The translations under genes were made by a program, and so were the position numbers. Positions 1-11,520 of a DNA stretch of 64,000 nucleotides are shown here, piece after piece (the stretch's first letter is position 1; each line of letters starts with the position of its first letter). The stretch is from positions 15,938,305-16,002,304 of the forward strand of contig CM028931.1 of assembly GCA_016801845.1 (NCBI GenBank). The letters run 5' to 3'. The DNA is from Polydactylus sextarius (lineage: Eukaryota; Chordata; Actinopteri; Polynemidae). The notes below the pieces were generated by a model that was not told the DNA's origin, did not search any database, and saw only the letters and a list, made by a program, of their open reading frames with translations.

Positions 1-356
1 GACAAACGGACGCTTAGAGGAAGTTGCCGTCTTCGGTTTCCTGCCGCGAATATTAGGTTAGTTGATTTTCAGACACATTTAGAAATTATTAACGAAGAAA
101 CAAACGAACTGAGACCGTGTAAGAGACGGAGGAAGTAGCAGCTGTTGCATCAGACGAAGAAACATTACACTGTAAAACCACAACTTCTTGTTTTTATAAT
201 AACATTTTTAAAAAAAAATGTATTTTAAAGCAGATTTGAGTTGAGTTTTGTTACATTTAAACACAATCAAGCTAGCCGTTAGCAGCTTTTATGCTGCGCT
301 AGCTGGCCTCGGTGGCTAAGCTAACTCAAGTTTTATATTTAATGGATTGCTACAAC
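1..356. other. No gene recognised (left edge)
   Basis: Unique-looking sequence with a few GCTAGC/TTAGC motifs near 270-330. No long open frame, no splice-flanked exon and no tandem repeat is visible. Confidence 0.5.
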
Positions 357-950
357 TTTTAAAGTGATGGTCAAACTCCCCCTCAAGAGATATTTTACAT
401 TGGTTGAAGTAATATCCAGTTTGACCGTCTTTTGTTTTCACAACCAAATAGTTAACAATGAAAGTAAATGGGGCAGCCAGCCAAACGTATCTAAATTGTC
501 ATTTTTTAACCACTAATAAAGATCAAAATATCACTTCACTTCAGCAGTAGCATGAATAGGGTCCCTACACATAAACTGAAGTACTGATAACTTAGTAAGT
601 GAACCGAGAGTTTATTAAAAACACTGTTTTACAAAATTTACCCAATGTCTTTCATAACGACAGGTCATGAAGGATGTTCCAGATCAGCAGATTCATCGTT
701 TCCTGAACAACAGACCGTTGTGTTACTGTTGTGAAGGCCGAGGAAAAATGATGAATCTGCTGATCTGGAACACCCTTCATCTTTAGTCTTTTTTAATAAA
801 CTCTCAGGACACTTAGCTAACAATGAAAGTAAATGGGGCAGCCAGCCAAACGTAGTTAAATTGTCATTTTTTAACCACTAATAAAGCTCAAAATATCACT
901 TCACTTCAGCAGTAGCATGAATAGGGTCCCTACACATAAACTGAAGTACT
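357..950. mobile_element. FB1 nested-hairpin MITE, rearranged copy
   Basis: It begins with the family terminus TTTAAAGTGATGGTCAAA and continues through the FB1 left arm (GTTAACAATGAAAGTAAATG, then CAGCAGTAGCATGAATAGGG). It contains the inner hairpin at 675-771, whose arms begin GTTCCAGATCAGCAG and end CTGCTGATCTGGAAC. A second left-arm segment (about 818-950) then follows in the same orientation instead of the expected inverted arm, so this copy is rearranged. No transposase frame is present; it would depend on an autonomous element elsewhere. Family assignment rests on comparison with the other copies in this window. Confidence 0.8.
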
Positions 951-2331
951 TGTACGTGTGTTGAGAGTTTGTGCTGGTCCTGGACCAGCTTTGTTTAGAG
1001 AACTGTGACCTCTCACCCTTCATCCAGAAGAGAATCGAGACAGATAGACCTTCTACTGACATGGGATTGGCTCTTACTGTCCATGAACAGTTGGATACAC
1101 CCGCCTTGTCTCAACTGTCTAAATCCGAGTCTTAACCTTTCCTCGGACGCTAACAGCTGAGCCCGAACAGTCTCACATTCTCAAGTCTATTCAGGTCCAA
1201 CGTGTCAGTCTCTACAGAAAAGCCATGCTTAGCATTATTTCCAGACATGTGTCTATGCATTCAGTATCCGAAGTCCCCCATTGTTGGCAACTTCAATAGA
1301 AAAACAGAAAGTTTGGCGCCTGTTTGTAAAGGAGGCGAAGTTATCGCAGAAAAAACTGTTTTTTGAGTTTTTTCGCCCGACACCAAACGAGTGTGAATGG
1401 ACTATTTCGTGAGTGTTTTGTCTGGGACCCTGGATGAACTTATTCTTATTTGTGCTCCTTGAGTCGCTCGAATGAGACTTGAATTGAATTGAATTGAATT
1501 GAAAACACAAAGGGAGTCTTGGAGTTTCAAGCCAAACAACCCTGATGTTATTGACAATAATAACAGCCCTGATGTTATCCATCTACTTCCTGGCATCCTC
1601 GGTTTACTCCCGGTGACCTTTGGTGTGACGGTCAAACTGAGAGAACAATAGCGTTTGGTGGAGATACTACAATTACAACTAATACATGACTGATTACTTC
1701 AACCGCTGTAATCCGAGCTACAAAGGTTTTACAGCCTCTTTCTCTTTTTACCCGAGTGTCGAATGGACTTTTAACTCTTTGGAGACGGCGTATTTACAGG
1801 AACGTTACCTTTATTTATAGAGACGAGCTGAGGAAAGTAGATAAAAGCAGCGGTGAATTATTAATGTTGGTGGAATAAAATCACTACATCCTACTTCTAT
1901 ACCTAATTTTTTTGATCTGTTCTTGGTTCCCGGCAGCAATAAAACGACGGGTCGGAAAAAAAAAAAAAAAAAACAAACAACGGTTCTTAAACACAGAGAA
2001 CTTATTGTTACTGATGATGAAATGACGGACGGTATTGTGCCGTGTGTCTGTCGTTCACATCAGTGATGCTAAGCTAAATGCTAAGCGGCACAAACGTCTG
2101 TTTTCACGATGCCAAAAAGATTCCACATCATCTGAAACATGTTTAAAACAACAAGTGTTATCGTCTTAGAATCGTTACATTAGTCTTAGCTTCACCAGGT
2201 GTTCCTAATAAACTGATCAACTGAGTATAAAAGTTGGTTAAAATGAAGCTTATGTGTTAAATGTCGTCGGAAAAGAGCCGATTCTGCATTGTGACTATTT
2301 GTACGTCCAATTGTTTGCTGATATATTGATA
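951..2331. other. Non-coding stretch with small repeats
   Basis: It holds a ~65-bp fragment at about 968-1035 matching the reverse complement of 19,490-19,550 (family R7), a five-fold TTGAA/ATTGA microsatellite at about 1476-1502, and an A-tract near 1956-1973. The two reverse frames around 1250-1640 run through the ATTGA repeat and show no family signature. Confidence 0.5.
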
Positions 2332-2628
2332 TTTAGATAGATAGATAGTCAAAAGTATTGTTTCTTTTCTTCTTCTACTGTTTATTGGAGGTAGTATTGT
2401 ACTATTTGTTTGTCAGATAGATAGATAGATATTCTGTTTCTTCTTCTACTATTTATTGGAGGTAGTATCTTACCGTTTGTCATAAAGACAGATAAATGAG
2501 TAGAAGGATACCAAAAAAAAAAATTCTCTTCTACCGTTAATTGGATGTAGTATCCATAGTTTGTCAGAAAGTTTAGATAGATAGTCAATTCTTTTCTTCT
2601 TCTACTGTTTATTGGAAGTAGTAGGGTT
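2332..2628. repeat. Degenerate ~80-120 bp tandem repeat with GATA tracts
   Basis: Several imperfect units share the string TTCTTCTTCTACTGTTTATT, then GGAGGTAGTAT, then TTTGTCA and a GATAGATAGA tract. Copies are recognisable starting near 2366, 2440, 2524 and 2592. The GATA tetranucleotide expands inside the unit. No coding content is visible. Confidence 0.7.
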
Positions 2629-3093
2629 TAGTTTAGCCTAGAGGTTTAGACAGAGGTTTCAGTGTAATAATGACTGTGTAGGTTTTAATTTAATCCCATC
2701 ATGCAGTTTGAAGGACTGTAGGGGATTTTTTTTTTTTTCTTTAGTCGTCGCTAGAGGATGATTCATCCCTAACCCAACCCCTTCCCCCCTTCGACCTCGC
2801 CGCCTTCCAGGCTCAAGGTTCAACACATTCCTGGCTGCGCTGGTCAGTTTGATTTTAATCTGTTTTCACAGGCCGGGCGGCACAGACAGACAGACGGAAA
2901 AGAAACAATATTGTTTGGTATTCCAGTCACCAGAGACCTTCGAGTGTCTTAATGTCGACATGCCACAGAGGGGAAAAAAAAAAAAAATCAAGGCTAGCAT
3001 TTTTTATTATCAAAACATTATGTCCCTGTAGTCATAAAACTCACAAGAAGTACATTTAAAAATACGTCTAGAATTTAAAAAAAAGCATCTCTA
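2629..3093. other. No gene recognised
   Basis: Contains T/A homopolymers near 2726 and 2973 and a pyrimidine-rich stretch near 2770-2810. The 60-codon frame at 2849-3031 runs through a poly-A (Lys) tract and is not credible. Confidence 0.45.
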
Positions 3094-3985
3094 AGAGATA
3101 AATACTGCTGCCGTCTCACTGATTCACTCACAACCACGTTTAAAAGTCTGACGTTTAAAGAGCTAGTGATGCTAAATGTTAGCGAAGCTAAGAGTTAGTA
3201 GTGTTAAGTGTTACTGATTAAATGTTAGCATTACTATGAGTTAACAATGTCAAATGTTAGCAATGTTGAATGTTAGCAATGCCAAGAGATGTCAAGTGTT
3301 ACTGACATTAAATGAAAGAATTAGCAGTGTTAGATGTTAGCTAGCAATGCCAAGAGTTAGAAATGTTGAGTGTTGCGTTTAACGTTAGCAATGCTAAGCA
3401 CTAGTGATGCTAAATGTTAATACCAAGAGTTAGCAATGTTAAATGTTAGCGATGCTAAAAGTCTGACGTTTTAACAGGTTTTTGTTTCAGTTTCAGTTTC
3501 TACAAACTCCCGCGTCTGATCCAGATGTTACCCGGTACCGGGGAGGTCTGCTGCTGATTTCAGCTCCACCATGAAAACCAGCGTGTTGCCATGGTGACGT
3601 TTACACGCCGGTTTAGCGGTTTAGTAACAGTCTCCTCAACTGTAGCTGCTATAGGTAGTCACCAGTCAAAGACCTCAGGAAAATCCACAACCATTGGTTG
3701 AATTAGTGTTAATAGTTGTGATTGTAACGTCATTAAATCCTGGAGGATCCGATCAACCAGTAACAAGATTGTTTTCATGTGTTTTCACATCTAAACGTCT
3801 CTACTTCCTGTTTCCTCCTCAACAATAAAATCGTCTGTAAATCACGGTGAGAAGCAGCGGCTACATCCTGTCTAGTTCACGTGACCAGACGTAGAGTTTG
3901 GTGACGTCACGGTGTGATCGGGAGTCGATCACTGACAAGTCTTGTAGTGTGAACACTACAGGTCTCAGACCAGTTGTTGAGACTC
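3094..3985 (-). mobile_element. MS1 element (minus strand), 16-mer array inside
   Basis: Reverse-orientation copy of the element also seen at 13,636 and 22,275. On the minus strand it runs from the 13-bp repeat at 3961-3973 (reads GGTCTCAGACCAG on +), through a conserved ~500 bp block (ACGTCAC, GGATCC, GGTACCGGG landmarks), into an internal minisatellite of TTAGCRATGCTAAATG-like units at about 3164-3465, and then a ~70 bp right flank. The distal right end with the second 13-bp inverted repeat is missing, so this copy is truncated. No protein frame is seen. Confidence 0.8.
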
Positions 3986-4779
3986 CAGATCATGGGAACA
4001 ACAAGTCGCTGACGATCAGGACAGTGTCTGAGACTCACAAATCTTTATTTTATGCTGCTTCAGCTACAATAAATCATCATCAGTCAGTAACAGACGGAGG
4101 CGTGCTGAACTCATCAAGTATCTACTTTTAACCAAAATAACAGCCCTGTGACATTTAGGATGAAAACAGTTTGATAAATAGTTTTGATTGTGAGGTTAAG
4201 CGACTTGTATCTTCACGCTGTCATATCTGCTTCGCAGCAGCTGAAACAACAAAAGCGTGAAGGGTCGTCAGAGCGGCTCCAACCACTCAGCAGACGGAGA
4301 CTTCACAGTCCGGGTTGAGAGCAGGATTAAGTGTGAAAGAAACACCAAAAACCACCGTTGATGAGGAGGAGGAGGTTTGCAGCTCGTAATGACAAGGAGG
4401 AGCGGATGGTGGAGCTGAGAAACTCACGCCTCTTTGGGTTTTTTTTTTTTTTTAGGTGAAAAGTTGACACTTGGTAACATCTAATTAAACCATCATCCCC
4501 TGAAATGATTTGATTGTAGTGTAAATCAACAACAAGCAAGTGAACAGTGTTTTTTTTCTTTTCCCAGAAACATAAATGGTTAATACGGTCACTTTAAAAA
4601 AAAAAAAGTTGAGTAAGTAATTGGCATCAAACGGTAGCCTGGAGGAGGACATATGGAGGACGACTGTTACCGGATAAATAATTCAGAGAAACGCGACCTA
4701 AAACATCAAAGATCATTTTAGTTCTTCACCAAACGAACTAACGAACTTCCTCTGAGGGTTTTAAATCACAGCTGTGCTT
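3986..4779. other. No gene recognised
   Basis: AT-rich unique sequence with T-tracts near 4440 and 4550 and an A-tract near 4597. Short frames at 3898-4131 and 4327-4539 overlap MS1 or homopolymers and lack any recognisable domain. Confidence 0.45.
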
Positions 4780-5325
4780 TAAAAGACGAGTGGTGGGGTA
4801 AAAAAAGAGAAATGGCATTGGTCAATTTACCCCTACCCCTGCTCTTACCCCTCGTCCTTTAAAACAAAGTGTTGAGGTGAAAACGTTCCTCTACTTTATC
4901 GTTACACGTCATCAGAAGTTGTCGCTCGTCGCTACGTTAAAGACGACGACGCCAGTCTCCGTGACGACCGGATGATGACAAACGAACAAACAAAGATGGC
5001 GTCTACAGACTCGTTTGTGTCTGTCAAGTCAGCGACGGATTAAAAACTGACAAGATGTTCGTTTACATTAATCTAGAGTTTATCGTTAATAAAGAGTCCT
5101 GGTATCAGTGCAAAGTGACGACTAGCGGCCGCTAAGCTAACGCTAACAATAACAATAAAGATTAGCGGTTAGTTAGCAATAAATCTGCTTAATAAGTTAA
5201 ATGCATTGATTAGTTTATTAATTAAATCACTAACTTTCATGATAACTGCATCCTTGTCCTGGTGCATGCTGGGAAATTTCTCACCCCCCCTCCTTCGTTT
5301 GGAGGCTTGTGTGGGTATTTTAACG
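4780..5325 (+). mobile_element. R7 interspersed repeat
   Basis: About 430 bp from AAAGTGTTGAGGTGAAAACG (near 4865) to TGCATGCTGGGAAATTTCTC (near 5262) matches the reverse complement of 19,556-19,950. Shared landmarks are CATTAATCTAGAGTT, CTAAGCTAACGCTAAC and ATCCTTGTCCTGGTGCATG. No long frame; probably a non-autonomous DNA element of unassigned superfamily. Confidence 0.65.
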
Positions 5326-5714
5326 ATATTGGCCTTAACTGTGTTAAAATTGTAAATTAGAACCAGTCGCTTCCTCTTTTTACTCGATAATCCTCCAAAA
5401 GTCGTGACCCCAACTGATAATAGACGGCGAATAAAAGAAGGAAATCCTCATAATTAAGCTGGAAGCCAGAAAACATCGGACATTGTTTCCTTGAGAAATG
5501 ACTCGTGAGTGTGAGTTCATTTCCTGTTCATTTTGGCACCGGTTACCTTCCACTGGAGTTCATAACGCGACAAGAAAAGCATTTTGTCTTATATTACTCA
5601 TAGCTACCGCTAGCCAGAGACCACCTCAACCTCCACGTTCAATCAAAGAAGCAACGGTCGCCCGTTTAAGACTCTTTCAGCTCATTGTTTTGGTTGAGTC
5701 TCGTGGCTCTCGGC
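5326..5714. other. No gene recognised
   Basis: Unique sequence. The 92-codon frame 5498-5776 has no recognised domain and runs into the R3 repeat. Confidence 0.4.
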
Positions 5715-5990
5715 CCCAGATAGTAAAGATCGTAGTTGTAGTCTGGCAGACGTTTGACATTTTTGGATTTATTTAGTCACAGAGGAAGCAGACTCTTTTT
5801 GATGCGGTTACATCGATGTTTTGCAGTTCAATAATTAGTTTTTCGTGAGTTTTGTCGTCATTTCTTGGGCGTTTCTTTTGCACCGCTAATTTAGACTAAA
5901 CAGGGGCGGTACATAATTCTGAAATTCTGAAAACGTTTCCAAAATTGGGCAAAATTTGGCTCCGTGATTATTTTTGCTACCACAAAAACA
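5715..5990. mobile_element. R3 interspersed repeat copy
   Basis: Contains the R3 landmarks: GTCTGGCAGACGTTTG, TTTAGTCAC, AGTTCAATAATTAGTTTT, TTGCACC-CTAATTT, GTACAT and AAAATTGGGCAAAATT. Related, more decayed copies lie at about 23,260, 35,690 and 51,625. Origin unassigned. Confidence 0.6.
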
Positions 5991-6016
5991 ACGCTAGCTA
6001 GCTAGCTAGCTAGCTG
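5991..6016. repeat. GCTA microsatellite
   Basis: About six tandem GCTA units; self-complementary, since GCTAGC is palindromic. It sits at the end of the R3 copy. Confidence 0.9.
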
Positions 6017-6984
6017 AACATCGCTACACCGCCCCCTAGTGGAAGCACAAGCTACAAGTACCATCATCCAATCACCTGCCAAATATTTGTTTCTTTTACT
6101 TTTATTAACCTCTGTCGTTCTAGGTCTATTTACAGATGATGATGGGTTCATACTTTTTGTTGGCGAGTTTTGAGAAAGAGTCTCAAAGTAACGTCTGGGT
6201 TCCTACAGACAAACAAAAGTGTCATTAACTTTGTAAATGTACAGACAGATTCTATATAAGATGGTTTATCAAGTCAATTTGTCACCTGACGTCGTTTTAC
6301 TGACTATTCCTGAACGATGTTGTATGTAGCTCAGTTGAAACACACACAAAAAATAAGCGGCACTTTCCGTCGTCAATTACTTTGACGAAGTAGCATCTGT
6401 GGTGATGGTTCCACTTCTCATAAAGCCTCACAAGTGTCAGGATTATCTGGATACAAAGACTGTTTACATAGAGTTTGTAATTGCGGAGAAACGCTCAGTT
6501 AATCAAAGACATGTCATTTTGTCATTTTCGAGCAGAAACTTCAGAAATACCCTTGGATATTAAGAGGTTAAAAGGTAAAACTCGAGGCCTGTGGGCTAAT
6601 GCTGCTAATACTACAAGTCCCATGATGCAACTGTCTAATACAACGGACAGTTAATAGTTTGATGTTTGGATTTTCACTGTTTTCATTAGAGAACTGCGTT
6701 AGAAATGAACATATGCTACTGATGCTTCTTTTATTTAGAAATTTTATGATAATAACTAATAATTAATGGGCTCAAACTTTAGGGGACTTGTTCTAGATTC
6801 AATATGTTAAAAAAAAATCAATGTTCATGTTTACACATGAAGAAATAATCTACCTTTTTCCTCGGATACAGTTAAATCGTTTAAAAAAAATTAAAGATTT
6901 CTCGCTCAAAACTCAACAGAACAACAACAGTTATTGATCACATTGTGTCGTTAAATAAATAATTGAGGAGCTGCACGAGGAGCT
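6017..6984. other. No gene recognised
   Basis: AT-rich sequence without tandem repeats, credible exons or RNA genes. Confidence 0.4.
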
Positions 6985-7356
6985 GTGATTGGTGGATGGG
7001 GGGAGGGAACAAAAAAAAGCAGAGAGGGTCACTCCCATCAACAGTAGTCGGAGGAGGAGGAGGAGGAACCAACCAGCCATTCATTCTTCTGTGGTCCCGG
7101 AGGAAACGTGGAGGATGAAGAGGTAGAAGAAGAAGAAGAAGAAGAAGAAGAAGAAGAAGAAGAAGAAGAAGAAGAAGAAGAAATATAAAAAGTGAAGTGT
7201 GGATTTGGATCACGCGTAAAACAAACAAACAAACCGAGACGCGGCGAGGACGCGCAGGAAACGCGGTGGATTTCATTACGCGTCGCTTTGCTCCAAAAAA
7301 GAAGAAGAAGAAAAAAAACTCCAATAAAGAAAAAACGCACAGGAAGCAGTTAACAC
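6985..7356 (+). promoter_or_regulatory. Candidate promoter and noncoding first exon
   Basis: An inverted CCAAT box (GATTGG at about 6987) precedes a GGA-rich segment, a long GAA repeat, and a CpG-dense stretch at about 7211-7282 with several CGCG sites. The stretch ends ...TTAACAC|GTAAGTAAACC, a near-ideal U1 splice donor with GT at 7357. This is what a vertebrate CpG-rich 5' exon looks like. The only plus-strand gene found downstream is lhfpl2, whose coding start is 38 kb away; long first introns occur in this family. The link to lhfpl2 is inference. Confidence 0.3.
7125..7182. repeat. GAA/AAG trinucleotide microsatellite
   Basis: About 58 bp of uninterrupted GAA repeat, purine on the plus strand. 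It accounts for the poly-Leu and poly-Ser frames on the minus strand here. Confidence 0.97.
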
Positions 7357-7641
7357 GTAAGTAAACCGTGAGCAACTAAACACAACAGACCGGTGGATAC
7401 TTAAAGAAACAACCTCTTTTCTTCTTCTTCTTTAATATTCGTTTGCAAACTGAGACTTTTTCCAACTGGAGTTTCGCTCCGCAGCAGTTTCCAGTTTGTG
7501 GTCGTTTTTTTTTGTCTGTCTTTGGAAAGAAAGAAAGAAAGAAAGGAAAGGAAAGAAAAACTCGTGGCAGTGAATGAACCCGAGCAGATTGATGCTTTGC
7601 CAGGATACTGGATCACACACCAGGAACCTTAACGTGATAAC

Positions 7642-7642
<1 letters not shown>

Positions 7643-7673
<31 letters not shown>
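7643..7673. repeat. TTA trinucleotide microsatellite
   Basis: Ten tandem TTA units. An AAAG/GGAAA tract lies about 100 bp upstream (7528-7558). Surrounding sequence up to 8340 shows no gene. Confidence 0.95.
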
Positions 7674-8341
7674 GATCTAGTTTTGATTTGACGCAGGAAA
7701 ACAGACAAATGCAACATTTACTTAATGTTAAAAACCAGGAAAAGTAGAATATTTCAGTTTTAAACGGCTCTTTATTCAACAAAAACTAATTTATTTACCA
7801 TTTTGCCAATTATGTTCATCGATATCCAATAAAATCTGATAAAAATGAGGGAAAAAAACACTAATATGATGAATTAAATCGGTTGGTTTTGTTTATAAAT
7901 TGGACACTCAATCAAGCACCAGTGATGTCAAACACCTGCTGGTTTCACCGACGAAGAGGAAGTTCTCCTTCGCTCTTTGACAGGAAAAAGAAAAGGTGTG
8001 ACAGATTCTAGATTCTGCTTTTTATTTGTGCTTCGTCGTCTTTGGTTTCAACATTAAACCCGAGAACCGTCGTTCTCTCGCCTGTGAAACAACCTGTTTC
8101 TCTCCTCCTGTCGGCGTCGGAAGACGTTGACCTCCAACTTTAATGCATGAAGAAACTCTTCAACCCCCTCGGCTATAGCAGGTGTTATGGTTTTATTTTA
8201 TTTTTTTACAGTTTTAACAGATGTTGCGACGCTTTGTCGTTCCGAATTAAAAAAAACTTGCGGTAGGAAAAGATGGAAACCACGAGATCTGTGTTTTTCC
8301 ACTTGCAACTCGACGCTTTAAGACGCCGTCTGTAGTAAAGT
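7674..8341. other. No gene recognised
   Basis: AT-rich unique sequence with short homopolymers; no exon or RNA signal. Confidence 0.4.
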
Positions 8342-9001
8342 CGAGTTTGACCGTCTTTTGTTTTCACAACCAAATAGTTAACAATGAAACTAAATGGTGT
8401 TCCACATCAGCAGATTCATCATTTTCCTGAACAACTGGCCAATTTGTCTTTGAAGAGCGAGAAAAATGATGAATCTGCTGATGTGGAACAACTCTTAGCT
8501 CACTTACTAAGTTATCAGTACTTTAGTTCATGTGTAGGGACCCTATTCATGCTACTGCTGAAGTGAAGTGATATTTTGAGCTTTATTTATGGGTAAAAAA
8601 TGACAATTTAGATACGTTTGGCTGGCTGCCCCATTTACTTTCATTGTTAGCCAAGTGTTCTGAGAGTTTATTAAAAAAAGACTGGTGATGAAGGGTGTTA
8701 CAGATCAGCAGATTCATCATTTTTCTCACTCTTCACAGACACATCGGTCAGTTGTTCGGGAAAATGATGAATCTGCTGATGTGGAACACCCTTCGTGACC
8801 AGTTGTTATGAAAACAAGACGTTGGGTAAGTCTTGTAAAACAGTGTTTTTGATAAACTCTGGGTTCACTTACTAAGTTATCAGTACTTCAGTTTATGTGT
8901 AGGGACCCTATTCATGCTGCTGCTGAAGTGAAGTGATATTTTGAGCTTTATTAGTGGTTAAAAAATGACAATTTAGATACGTTTGGCTGACTGCCCCATT
9001 C
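8342..9001. mobile_element. FB1 composite copy with two hairpins
   Basis: Starts within the left arm (GTTTGACCGTCTTTTGTTTT) and has hairpin 1 at 8399-8489. A right arm (about 8500-8650) follows, then hairpin 2 at 8697-8787, and a second right arm ending GGCTGACTGCCCCATT. The loop of hairpin 1 reads in one direction and that of hairpin 2 in the other. This looks like two elements fused or one element duplicated internally. Confidence 0.8.
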
Positions 9002-9947
9002 ACGACACAAAACAGTGAAGTCTGACTAGTTTTCATACTTAAGTTCTTTGGCAAGAAACATTCTCAGTTTGAACAAATCACAAAACTGGAAGCTGTAGCC
9101 TCCTGTTTCTTTCTTCCTTTTTTTTTTGGTTTAACGTTGTAAATCCGAGTTTGTTAAACGGCGTATTGTTGTCACTTTATTAGCCAGCTGCGCTGCGGTG
9201 CGGTCTGAAGGGGGCGGCGGGTTTGTATTTGGAGTTTCAGATGTTTTTAATGACGCTTATGTCATCGCTGAATGAATGACTAGCTTTAAAGATGGCGGTC
9301 GGTCGGTTGGTGGAGTCCACCAGAGTTTGTTCGAGCGTTCTTGCCAACGCACGTGGTTCTTCGGGGCTCCGTGTTCGGGCCATTAAACAAAAAAAAAAAA
9401 AATAAATAAATAAAATCATTCATTCATTCATTATGACCCTGCAGAACAGATCGTTTCCTCCGTTTTGGGGCCACAAGAAAATCAAGAGTTTCTCTGATTC
9501 TCTTGGCAGCTGAGGTTAGCGCAGATGCTATGGAAAACTTCTTTTAATGTGTTTTTTTTCCCCTTCTTCTTTCCTTTTAAACAGAACGGTAATCTTTCAA
9601 AGCAATGGAACAAAAATAAAAAATAAAAAATCTGCTCAGTGTAGATGATGCTTTTAATGCCGACAAAGTAAATAAATAACTAATATCGCGGAGGGTACGC
9701 CTCGGAAAAAAAGGGAGTAGTGGTATCACCGTGACCGCTGTGTGAAATCTGCTAATTGGAAACGCTGCTCCGGGTGTCAAGAGGTCAAACCAGACGACTC
9801 AGGCCAACGTCAATCCGCAACATCTGGAATACAGTTTGTTACCCCGACGTTGACGTCCTCCCAGCGATAACAAGGCTGCCTCATTTGCAACCGTATTTCT
9901 TCTTTCAAGACGACGACTGTAACCGCCGCACTTGTAAGACGGAACGG
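9002..9947. other. No gene recognised
   Basis: Contains a T-tract near 9118, an A-tract near 9386 with AAAT repeats, and a TTCA run at 9417-9432. Frames at 9237-9419, 9577-9780 and 9756-9965 show no domain. Confidence 0.45.
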
Positions 9948-9976
9948 CAACATCTGTTTTTTTGACGACCGGTTCA
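9948..9976 (+). repeat. Left member of 29/30-bp flanking direct repeat
   Basis: Begins CAACATCTG, has a T7 run, then GACGACCGGTTCA. The same sequence with one extra T lies at 10,778-10,807, on the other side of an FB1 insertion. Beyond the repeats the flanks differ. Confidence 0.9.
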
Positions 9977-10777
9977 TTGTTAACAATGAAAGTAAATGGG
10001 GCAGCCAGCCAAATGTATCTAAATTGTCATTTTTTAACCACTAATAAAGCTCAAAATATCACTTCACTTCAGCAGTAGCATGAATAGGGTCCCTACACAT
10101 AAACTGAAGTACTGATAACTTAGTAAGTGAACTGAGAGTTTATTAAAAACACTGTTTTATTAATACATATAGTATACGAAAAGCTAGCAATGAACATAAG
10201 TGGGGCAGGCAGCCAAATGTACGTTACAAGTTTTTTACTTTACGTACTTTACAAGACTTACCCGACGACTTGTTTTCATAACAACTGGCGATGAAGGATG
10301 TTCCACATCAGCAGATTCATCATTTTCCTAAACAACAGACTGATGTGTCTGTGAAGAGTGAGAAAAATGATGAATCTGCTGATGTGGAACAACTCTCACT
10401 ACACTTACTAAGTTATCAGTACTTCAGTTTATGTGTAGGGACCCTATTCATGCTACTGCTGAAGTGAAGTGATATTTTGAGTTTTATTTGTGGTTAAAAA
10501 AAATGACAATTTAGATACATTTGGCTGGCTGCCCCATTTACTTTCATTGTTAGCTAACTGTACCGAGAGTTTATTTAAAAAAGACTGTTTACAAGACTTA
10601 CCCAACGTCTTGTTTTCATAACAACTGGCGATGAAGGATGTTCCACATCAGCAGATTCATCATTTTCCTGAACAACAGGCCGATGTGTCCGTGAAATTGA
10701 TGAATCTGCTGATCTGGAACACCTTTTTAGTCTTTTTTTTATAAACTCACTCAATACACGACAACTCAATACACTTA
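9977..10777. mobile_element. FB1 composite copy bounded by direct repeats
   Basis: Left arm 9977-10,130, a broken segment, hairpin at 10,300-10,390 (arms GTTCCACATCAGCAG / CTGCTGATGTGGAAC), right arm to about 10,560, then a third segment with a second hairpin at 10,640-10,720. The whole 801 bp block lies exactly between two copies of a 29/30-bp sequence. Confidence 0.85.
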
Positions 10778-10807
10778 CAACATCTGTTTTTTTTGACGAC
10801 CGGTTCA
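10778..10807 (+). repeat. Right member of 29/30-bp flanking direct repeat
   Basis: Matches 9948-9976 except for one additional T in the T-run. Confidence 0.9.
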
Positions 10808-11520
10808 GTTTACTATAGTGTAGTGTACTCGAACAGGAGCGTCCAGGAAGTTCTCTAATGAAACCAACACATGACAGAAGGTTTTATTAAATATATATAC
10901 GCCTCTTGTTGCCCTAAAGTTTGTTTATTTGCCTATAAAATTGACGTAATACGTCTTAAAAGTCAGACAAATCCTAACTGGGTCAAATTACGTTATACAT
11001 TTTTTTTTTCTTTCTTCCTTTTCCTGAACTTCTGAATTAAAAGCAGCCGTGTGTCCGAGTTTGTTTTCTGTTTCGAGGCCGCTTCGCCGCCTGTGACGAA
11101 GAGAATAAAGATGTCGGAGAGAAGCTTTTGTTCTGTTCCGTCTCGTTTATACGACGTTCAAATAACTCGAAACGAAACCGGTAATTAGTCCGGATTCTAC
11201 GTATTCGGCTGTAAACTAAACACAACGCCGCTCATGCTGTTTCGTTTATCTTGTGGCGACTCTGCCGACTCAGTCAGCAAACAGCTGTACTCTCTGTTAC
11301 CACCATTATTTATCCGGGGGAAAAAAAGCTTCATGTCTCAGATTACAATCATATCTCCAGGACACATCTTTACATTTTTGTAGTTTGAATCCTACACAAA
11401 AAGTGATCGACTTGTTATCGATATTGTCAAAAACCAATCAGTTGTAGTAGAAATAAAACAATATCTTATGGAAAAATGATGGTAAAGAGTAATTTAAACA
11501 GTCAAAAACCCTCTCAAGCG
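10808..11520. other. No gene recognised
   Basis: AT-rich unique sequence; short frames at 11,037-11,225 and 11,253-11,447 have no recognisable features. Confidence 0.4.

Noticed and set aside
6938..7375. 145-codon minus frame with poly-Leu and a parallel poly-Ser frame
   Set aside because: Produced entirely by the GAA trinucleotide repeat.
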